Origin: CAYZWU01 sp964482235 | Lineage (GTDB): Bacteria > Planctomycetota > B15-G4 > CAYZWU01 | Assembly (NCBI GenBank): GCA_964482235.1 | Contig: CAYZWU010000039.1 | Coordinates: forward strand, 1-50,403 | Direction: 5' to 3' | Length of the DNA: 50,403 nt | In this document: positions 44,911 to 50,403 of the stretch, one piece after another | Layout: each line of letters opens with the position of its first letter | Position numbering within the stretch: the stretch's first letter is position 1 | Notes under the pieces: generated by a model | Told to the model about the DNA's origin: nothing | The model's input: only the letters and a program-made list of their open reading frames with translations | Database searches by the model: none | Position numbers and translations under genes: made by a program

Positions 44911-47124
44911 CTCGGGGACAGCCACAGCTTGAACCAGTTCGATCCCGATCCTGAGCAGCATGGCCAGATCTTCTCCCGGATAGGCCGGCACGTCGCTGCG
45001 CAGTTCGACGAGCGCTCTCCGGAGTAGCGATGCGGCTCTCTGTCTCAGCTGTTCATCTCCGGTGACAAGGTAAAGCCGCGCCATGCCGGTCGCCAGGAGG
45101 GCGAGCCGTCCCCCCTTGACACGTCCGCTCCTGCCCAAGACGTCGCCGTCGATCGTCCCGAAGAACAGCCTTTCGGAAAATCTCCCCGTCTCGTGATCGC
45201 ATCCCTTTTCCACGATGATCCGCATCGCTCCGAGGGCGGCATCACGCGACCTCGTATCCCCCGTGACGGCGAAATGGCGCAGCAAGGCCTCGACGGTGAT
45301 TCCTGACGTGACCCAGGTGTTCGATTCGAAGCAGCTCTTCTCGTCATGCAGCGATTCCCTGAAACCGAAGAGCCCGCCTTTCACCTGGCGGGACCGAAGC
45401 ATGCAGGCCGCCTGTTCCATGGCTCCGGAATACCGATCGTGGCCGGCCTCGACCAGGGCGGACAGACCATAGAGAGACCACGACAGATTTCGCTCCAGGA
45501 CTGTCTTCTTCAGCCCCGGCAGGCTGCGGGCAAGAAAATCTCCGACCTGGAGGGCTGCCTCGAGATGTTCCGGCTCGCCGGTCAAGGTGTACAGCAGCAA
45601 CGGGCCGTCCAGCCAGGCATGGCCCGGTTCCTTCAGCCCCGATCGGTGAGCGCGGCCGTGCATCCAGGGTGTGCCCGGCCGTGCCGCCGGATCGTCCTTT
45701 CCCGCCCTGTCGTAGCTGAGCCAGTGAGCCACGATCGACTCCGCCATCGAAAGATCGCGGGGATTTCCGGTCCAGAGAAACCTCCTGAGCAGGCCATGGG
45801 CAGGATCGAACTCCTGATTGGCCCAGATGCCGTAGCTTTTCCTGTAATCGCCGTAGTTCATGAAACCGTCCCACGTGCGCCACTCGCTGCGGAGGCGCTC
45901 GATCAGCAGGCCGGTGACCTCCCAGTAGAGCGTGACAAGGCGGCTCTCGCAGTCGGCCTCTTCCACGGGGACGAACAGGACAGACCTTCTGCGCCGATCG
46001 CTCGGCATCCCGAAGAAGGCCCTCTCCGTTGAAGAAGCGGCGGATCGGGCAAAGGCGTACCCCTTTCGAAAGGTGATGAAGAACTCTCTCTGAAAAGTGA
46101 AGAACGGCTCCCAGTCGAACCTGTCGTTCAGCAGCGAGAGGCAAAGCGGTCCCCCCTGACAGACCGAAAGAGACCAGGGATGAAGACGCCCGAACCGGGG
46201 AAGGTCGAGCACGATGCCGGGCCGGCATCCCCTCGCCTCGACGCGCAGGTGGCCTTTCTTGCTCTGCTCGACCGTCTCCTCGCCATCGACCACCACGACG
46301 GATGAAGGCGTCGCTCTCAGGCAAAGCCTCCCTCCCGGCATCAATGCATGCACCTCCGAGAGCCCCCCCAGATGACACACGACGGTCGATCCGGACCGTT
46401 CCCAGGGCGGCATCAGGCTGAGAAAAGCCCCGCCGCATGAGCCGGCCATCGCTCCTCCCTGAATGGAGAGCCGGCAGCAAAGCCTCCCGGAGCCGGCGAG
46501 AAAGCGCATCGACAGACGGAAGGAAGGACAATCGGCCGGATCCTGCCCGGCCAGGATCCCGGTGAAGACCGCCTCCGCCACGGCGGATCCCGCGGTGACC
46601 CTGAGACGGACATCGGCCGGTCTCAGGATCGTCCCGTTGATAGGTACCTTCAGGTCAAGCCCCTCGTCCAGTCCGGCCACGTCGCGACGGTCCATCGTGC
46701 CGGAGGAGATGAATCGCGGCGAATCCCCGTCGAGAGTGAGCAAGAGACACCCGGTATCCACGGTGACGCTTCTTCCCCTTCGGGACACCTCGATGCCGGA
46801 CATCGCTTTCAGGCCCCGTCTTCCCTTTGGAAAAAGACGGAACCTGCCGCGAGCCCTGTGGGCCGCCACGGAAGCGCGAATGGCGACGGTACGGACAGAG
46901 CTATCCTCCCAGTGCAGGGTCGGGATGAAGTCTGCCGGGACAGATCGGCCTCCCGAATCGCAGAGAACGGCTCGCGAGGCAGAATCGAGCTCCCCCTTCT
47001 CGAAGGAAACGAAAGCGCAGAGGAGCAGCGCCTCCTTGCCCGGCAAAGCCACCTTGGTGAACTCGATCTCGATTCCCTGCGCGGCATGGCAGAAGCCCAG
47101 CAGCGTCCAGAGAATCATGGCCAT
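44908..47124 (-). CDS. Large secreted protein resembling PcRGLX/YetA-type rhamnogalacturonan lyases
   Basis: A 738-residue protein from ATG 47124 with GAGGGG upstream; an upstream open frame is unlikely. The signal is MAMILWTLLGFCHAAQG. The N-terminal half is beta-rich. The C-terminal half (from about 440) is helical with repeated pairs such as MNYGDYRKSYGIWANQEFD, FLWTGNPRDLSMAESIVAHW, HAWLDGPLLLYTLTGEPEHL and ALLRHFAVTGDTRSRDAAL. These recall the (alpha/alpha) toroid of exo-rhamnogalacturonan lyase-like proteins. This is a resemblance from memory, not a proven motif, so the activity is open; a polysaccharide- or glycan-active role is most likely. Its TAG stop at 44908 belongs to the palindromic element. 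Confidence 0.72.
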   Translation of the reverse strand: MAMILWTLLGFCHAAQGIEIEFTKVALPGKEALLLCAFVSFEKGELDSASRAVLCDSGGRSVPADFIPTLHWEDSSVRTVAIRASVAAHRARGRFRLFPKGRRGLKAMSGIEVSRRGRSVTVDTGCLLLTLDGDSPRFISSGTMDRRDVAGLDEGLDLKVPINGTILRPADVRLRVTAGSAVAEAVFTGILAGQDPADCPSFRLSMRFLAGSGRLCCRLSIQGGAMAGSCGGAFLSLMPPWERSGSTVVCHLGGLSEVHALMPGGRLCLRATPSSVVVVDGEETVEQSKKGHLRVEARGCRPGIVLDLPRFGRLHPWSLSVCQGGPLCLSLLNDRFDWEPFFTFQREFFITFRKGYAFARSAASSTERAFFGMPSDRRRRSVLFVPVEEADCESRLVTLYWEVTGLLIERLRSEWRTWDGFMNYGDYRKSYGIWANQEFDPAHGLLRRFLWTGNPRDLSMAESIVAHWLSYDRAGKDDPAARPGTPWMHGRAHRSGLKEPGHAWLDGPLLLYTLTGEPEHLEAALQVGDFLARSLPGLKKTVLERNLSWSLYGLSALVEAGHDRYSGAMEQAACMLRSRQVKGGLFGFRESLHDEKSCFESNTWVTSGITVEALLRHFAVTGDTRSRDAALGAMRIIVEKGCDHETGRFSERLFFGTIDGDVLGRSGRVKGGRLALLATGMARLYLVTGDEQLRQRAASLLRRALVELRSDVPAYPGEDLAMLLRIGIELVQAVAVPE

Positions 47125-47288
47125 GGTCACCCCTCTCGAATCAGGTCTCGCCGAATGGCAGAATCGTTCTCCTGACGCCTGACGCGGACGGCGGTTACAC
47201 AAAAGCCTGCTACGAAAGATTGAAAAAAGGAGGCCGAGCGCCTAGCTTATGATCAGGAACCGGAGAAGAAGCAGGCGAGGAACGGATC

Positions 47289-47918
47289 GTGACGGAAGGG
47301 CAAGAGAAGGGCGGACAGAGGATCGGCATCCTGGGAGGAAGCTTCGATCCCGTTCACAACGGGCACATCCACCTGGCTCGCACGGCGCTGCAGCAGCTCG
47401 CCCTGGACACGATCCTGTTCATGCCCGCGGCGGTTCCTCCCCACAAGATCGACTGGCCGCTGGCTTCGGCCGAGGATCGTCTCGCCATGCTGGAGCTCGC
47501 CGTGTCCCGCGAGAAGGGCATGCGGATCGATGCCACGGAGATCCGGCGCGGCGGGATTTCGTTCACCTGGGAAACCCTCTCGCTCCTCGAGAAAAGCCGG
47601 CCGGACACCAGGCTCTTCTTCCTGATCGGCTCCGACTCCCTGGCGGAGCTTGCGACGTGGCGGCGAATCGACCGGATCGCCGCGATGGCAACCTTTGCCG
47701 TGCTGGCTCGAGACGCGACGGGCCTCCCCCCCACGCCCCGTGATCTGGAGAAGGCGTTGAAGGGGATTCCCCTGCAGGCCGTTCCCCTTCAGGCCGAACC
47801 GATCCCCGTTTCATCGACCGATATCCGAAGCCGTCTGTCCCGTCGCGATTCCATCGCCGGCCTGGTCCCGGACGCCGTGGCCGACTACATCGGGCGGAAA
47901 GGGATCTATCGGGATTGA
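47289..47918 (+). CDS. nadD: Nicotinate-nucleotide adenylyltransferase NadD
   Basis: NadD joins nicotinate mononucleotide and ATP to give deamido-NAD, an essential step of NAD synthesis. The 209-residue protein has GGSFDPVHNGHIHLA (16-30, the GxFxPxHxGH signature), AAVPPHK (47-53), and the C-terminal SSTDIRSRL motif. It starts at GTG 47289 with GAGGAA about 8 bases upstream. It is divergent from the secreted protein gene and ends 15 bases before a convergent TolC gene. obg, proAB or rsfS, its usual neighbours, are absent. Confidence 0.95.
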   Translation: MTEGQEKGGQRIGILGGSFDPVHNGHIHLARTALQQLALDTILFMPAAVPPHKIDWPLASAEDRLAMLELAVSREKGMRIDATEIRRGGISFTWETLSLLEKSRPDTRLFFLIGSDSLAELATWRRIDRIAAMATFAVLARDATGLPPTPRDLEKALKGIPLQAVPLQAEPIPVSSTDIRSRLSRRDSIAGLVPDAVADYIGRKGIYRD

Positions 47919-47933
47919 GCGGCCTTCAGCCTC

Positions 47934-49490
47934 TCAGAGCCCCACGAACGGTTCGTCCTGCGGGAGGTGCCGCTCCGGCCTGATGGAATAGGCTGCCAGC
48001 AGGTTGCCCTTGATCTTCTCGATCTTCACCAGGGCGATCTGGTAATCGAGCCTGGCGCGGTTTTCGGAGTCGCGGCCGGTCAGGTAGTTCCGCTTCGCCT
48101 CGCGGACCTGGTAGGGGATCGAGCGGCCCACTTCGAGGAGCTTGATCTCTCCCCTGTAGCGCTCCTCGGACAGCCGCTTCGATTCCCCGGCAGCCTGCAT
48201 CTTCTCCCGCTGCAGCGAGATGTCCCGGACCGCCTCGCGGAGCTCGTAGACGATCTCGATCTCCTTCTCCCTGAGCGCGGTCTCCGCCTTCCGCATCTCG
48301 AGGAGCGACCTCTTCAGCACGCTCTTCGCCGAGCGGTTCCCGATCGGGATCTCGAGGTTCATCGCCATCGAGAAGGAGCGGTACTTCCTGCGCTCCAGAT
48401 CGTCCAGGCTGTTCCCCAGGTTCGTGCCGAGCGAATTCAGCCTGTAGGTGCCCGTGAGGTCCAGCTTGGGCAGCGATTCGTTGCGCGCCACGAGAATGTC
48501 GACCTCGCGCGCCTTCTTTTCCATCATCAAGGCCTGGTAGTCCGGCCGATTCTGAAGGGTCTCGCCGATCAGGGCGTCGATATCCAGGCTCTTCTCCTCC
48601 CCCATCCTGGGCACGGTCAGGGGAGTGATGCCGGCGCTCCACTCTGGCGAATCGGAGCTCGGACAGATCAGCCGTTTCAGGCTGTCCTCCGCCGCCTTGA
48701 CGCCGTTGCGCGCCGTTATCAGCATCTCCTTGGCCTCGGCAACGCTGGCCTCGGCTTCCAGGACCTCCAGCTTGCCGAAGAGCCCCTCGTCCCTTTTCCG
48801 CCTGTTGATCGACAGGAGGTTCTCCGCCAGCTCGAGAGACTCCTCGTTCGTGGCCAGGTTCTCGATCGCATAGACGAGATTCCAGTAGGCTTCCACCACA
48901 CCGAAGATCGTTTCGTTCAGCGTGGTCTCCAGGTTGAGGTCTTCCTGGCGGGAGGCGATGGTCGCCTTCATCGTGCTGGACAGGTTGTAGGTCGTCCAGC
49001 CGGACCTGAGGAGAGGCTGCTTCACCTCGAAGCCGTAGGTCGAGTAGACCTGGGGATTCACCGTCATGAAACCCGAAGGCTGGTAGTAGCTCCTGAAGAA
49101 AGAGAGATCGAACTGGTATGTCGCCCCGGAAAAGAGCAGCCCCCTGAAGCCCGACATGAACGACAGGGAATCCTGGTCCGTTTCCTGAACGCCGAAACCG
49201 CCGACGAGATCGGAACCTGTCGGACGGATCGTCTCACCGGCCTCGACGTCGGTGAAGAAGGCCGGATCGAAGGCCCCCCTCGCCTCGTCGAATCCCGTTG
49301 CCGCGGAAGCGGCCGCATCCCGGCCCTTCTCGATCGTCACGTTGTTCGTGTAGGCTCGCCGGACGCACTCTTCCAGGGTCAGGGAGACTCTCCTTGCGGT
49401 CGGAGCGCCGTCGGCGGCGGCGGGCTCTTCGGTCATTCCCAGACCTGGGAGGCAGCACAGAACGAGGATGGCTCCAGTAACAGAATGCAT
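47934..49490 (-). CDS. TolC-family outer-membrane efflux protein
   Basis: A second outer-membrane factor, 518 residues from ATG 49490 with GGAGG 8 bases upstream; the TTG just before it is less likely. It has a cleavable signal peptide ending near LGMTEEPA and no lipobox Cys, unlike the efflux-operon protein at 29754-31403. Two OEP repeats are present, with helical stretches such as LATNEESLELAENLLSINRR, and EKMQAAGESKRLSEERYRG, and the conserved VEAYWNLVYA. It starts 13 bases after the gene for a secreted unknown protein, with which it likely shares a transcript. No adaptor or pump is in the window, so its partner is unknown. Confidence 0.9.
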   Translation of the reverse strand: MHSVTGAILVLCCLPGLGMTEEPAAADGAPTARRVSLTLEECVRRAYTNNVTIEKGRDAAASAATGFDEARGAFDPAFFTDVEAGETIRPTGSDLVGGFGVQETDQDSLSFMSGFRGLLFSGATYQFDLSFFRSYYQPSGFMTVNPQVYSTYGFEVKQPLLRSGWTTYNLSSTMKATIASRQEDLNLETTLNETIFGVVEAYWNLVYAIENLATNEESLELAENLLSINRRKRDEGLFGKLEVLEAEASVAEAKEMLITARNGVKAAEDSLKRLICPSSDSPEWSAGITPLTVPRMGEEKSLDIDALIGETLQNRPDYQALMMEKKAREVDILVARNESLPKLDLTGTYRLNSLGTNLGNSLDDLERRKYRSFSMAMNLEIPIGNRSAKSVLKRSLLEMRKAETALREKEIEIVYELREAVRDISLQREKMQAAGESKRLSEERYRGEIKLLEVGRSIPYQVREAKRNYLTGRDSENRARLDYQIALVKIEKIKGNLLAAYSIRPERHLPQDEPFVGL

Positions 49491-49502
49491 CAACCGTTCC
49501 TC

Positions 49503-50180
49503 CTACTTGTTCTCGATTCTCTCGAGAATCGTCTTACGGATCCGTTGCAGCGCCTTGCGAAATGATTCCGAGTTCACTTCCCGGGCCGCGGCGGCCAGGG
49601 TATCGGCATCTTCTTTTGTGAAGATCACCCTCTTGCTCTCGATGAGGCCGTCCAGCTCGTGAAGGCTGTTCCATCTGATCCACGGCGACCGATCGTTCAT
49701 GTTCTTCAGCAGAAGTCTCTTGAACTCCCGCTGCCGCTCGACGCGGTCCGCGATCTTCTCCACGGCAATGTAATCGCCGATCAGGCGAACCTTGTCGTGG
49801 TAGTAGTTGTCCAGCATGGAAAGGCGGTGCTGGCAGACGCACCGCCCCCCTCCCCTGAAGCGGCCGAGAAAAAGAAGGAGATGGATTCCTTCCACGAACT
49901 CGCCCTTGTGGCAGAGCACCAGGACAGGAACCTTCTTCCTGGCCTCCGGGGTAAGCTCGTCGTACAGCACCGTCTTCAGCCGCATGCGGGCCACCGTGAC
50001 GCCCAGGCCGGCAGTCCAGACCTTCTCCACCTCCACCTCGGCGACGATGTGGGCTTCAGCCAGGTAGCTTTTCCCGAAGGAGGAGATGAACCGGTTCCTG
50101 TCCTTCTCGTCGGCCGGCAGCGAAGGCCACGCCGGAAGGGCCAGGAACAGCGCGGCAAAGAAAGTGGCAACCGGATTCAT
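49503..50180 (-). CDS. Secreted protein of unknown function
   Basis: A 225-residue protein with a signal peptide (MNPVATFFAALFLALPAWPS, cleavage near residue 22) and GAGGA upstream of the ATG. The middle (about 40-115) is beta-rich: AHIVAEVEVEKVWTAGLGV, RMRLKTVLYDELTPEAR, VLVLCHKGEF, with LGRFRGGGRCVCQHRLSML, containing a CVC pair. The C-terminal third is helical, with NDRSPWIRWNSLHELDGL resembling one HEAT-like repeat. No family recognised. It lies directly upstream of the second TolC gene on the same strand, so the two may work together. Nothing indicates an enzyme. Confidence 0.7.
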   Translation of the reverse strand: MNPVATFFAALFLALPAWPSLPADEKDRNRFISSFGKSYLAEAHIVAEVEVEKVWTAGLGVTVARMRLKTVLYDELTPEARKKVPVLVLCHKGEFVEGIHLLLFLGRFRGGGRCVCQHRLSMLDNYYHDKVRLIGDYIAVEKIADRVERQREFKRLLLKNMNDRSPWIRWNSLHELDGLIESKRVIFTKEDADTLAAAAREVNSESFRKALQRIRKTILERIENK

Positions 50181-50365
50181 GCAGCATTCCTCAAAAGACC
50201 TGCAGATCGACTCTGATTGTACTGCGGCGCCTCGCAGGGATCAAACCGAAGGATGGAACAGGAAAATATCCGGCCGGCGCAAAGAACCCGCTGTCGGCCC
50301 GATTGGCTTTCGGGGCGGACTCCTGGCAGCCCGTTGAAAAGTCATTCCCGAATAGGGGTATTTAC

Positions 50366-50394
50366 TTGACTCAACCTGCCACGACATATAGTGT
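50366..50394 (+). promoter_or_regulatory. Possible promoter pointing out of the right edge
   Basis: TTGACT (50366-50371) is followed by TATAGT (50387-50392, spacing 15) or TAGTGT (50389-50394, spacing 17). It would serve a plus-strand gene beyond the window. Confidence 0.35.
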
Positions 50395-50403
50395 AGCCGG
50401 TCA

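Overview
This window is high-GC chromosomal DNA from a diderm (Gram-negative type) bacterium. The evidence for two membranes is two TolC-family outer-membrane factors, a MacAB-like tripartite efflux operon, several lipoprotein signals and a lipoprotein peptidoglycan amidase. The mix of genes (ruvB-spoIID-tgt cluster, stand-alone larC, selAB, a KamA-like radical SAM enzyme, a UbiA-type phosphoribosyltransferase homologue, a secreted HEAT-repeat protein, an HTH-receiver protein) suggests an uncultured lineage near Acidobacteriota, FCB/PVC or a deep candidate phylum. No marker here settles the phylum. I see no phage, plasmid, transposase, integrase or CRISPR array, so this is core chromosome with a few odd elements.

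Layout. 1-1081: start of a lipoprotein gene running off the left edge (minus strand). 1458-4935: ruvB, a SpoIID-family protein and tgt (plus). 4927-7243: larC and an SH3 coiled-coil protein (minus). 7479-9182: a secreted HEAT-repeat protein behind two perfect TATAAT boxes. 9186-9234: five phased TGTCGAC units. 9294-13228: a minus-strand block of cysC and an RHH regulator, then a KamA-like radical SAM enzyme, lipA and a SAM hydrolase. 13773-20852: gdhA, a small barrel-like protein, a potassium channel, threonine dehydrogenase, a zinc alcohol dehydrogenase and an aminotransferase. 20853-22186: a polyferredoxin membrane protein and a small membrane-anchored protein. 22422-25762: selA-selB with overlapping ends. 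25848-31403: a tripartite efflux operon. 31702-34314: clpB with a canonical sigma-54 promoter. 34445-41302: mdh, a large M1/M28/PDZ metallopeptidase, a UbiA-family enzyme and a lipoprotein amidase. 41307-50180: an HTH-receiver protein, a methyltransferase, tRNA-Val(GAC), an acyl-CoA dehydrogenase, a 136-bp palindromic element, a large secreted protein, nadD, a second TolC protein and a secreted protein of unknown function.

How the parts fit. Many genes are housekeeping: DNA repair, queuosine tRNA modification, lipoylation, NAD synthesis, malate and glutamate dehydrogenases, protein disaggregation. Amino-acid metabolism is well represented: glutamate and threonine dehydrogenases, an aminotransferase and two secreted-peptidase modules. 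This fits a peptide- or amino-acid-using heterotroph, which is inference. The most unusual signals are the sigma-54 promoter at clpB, the palindromic element that supplies both stop codons of a convergent gene pair, the M1-M28-PDZ protein, a threonine dehydrogenase lacking the structural zinc cysteines, and a tRNA-Val with C instead of U at position 33.
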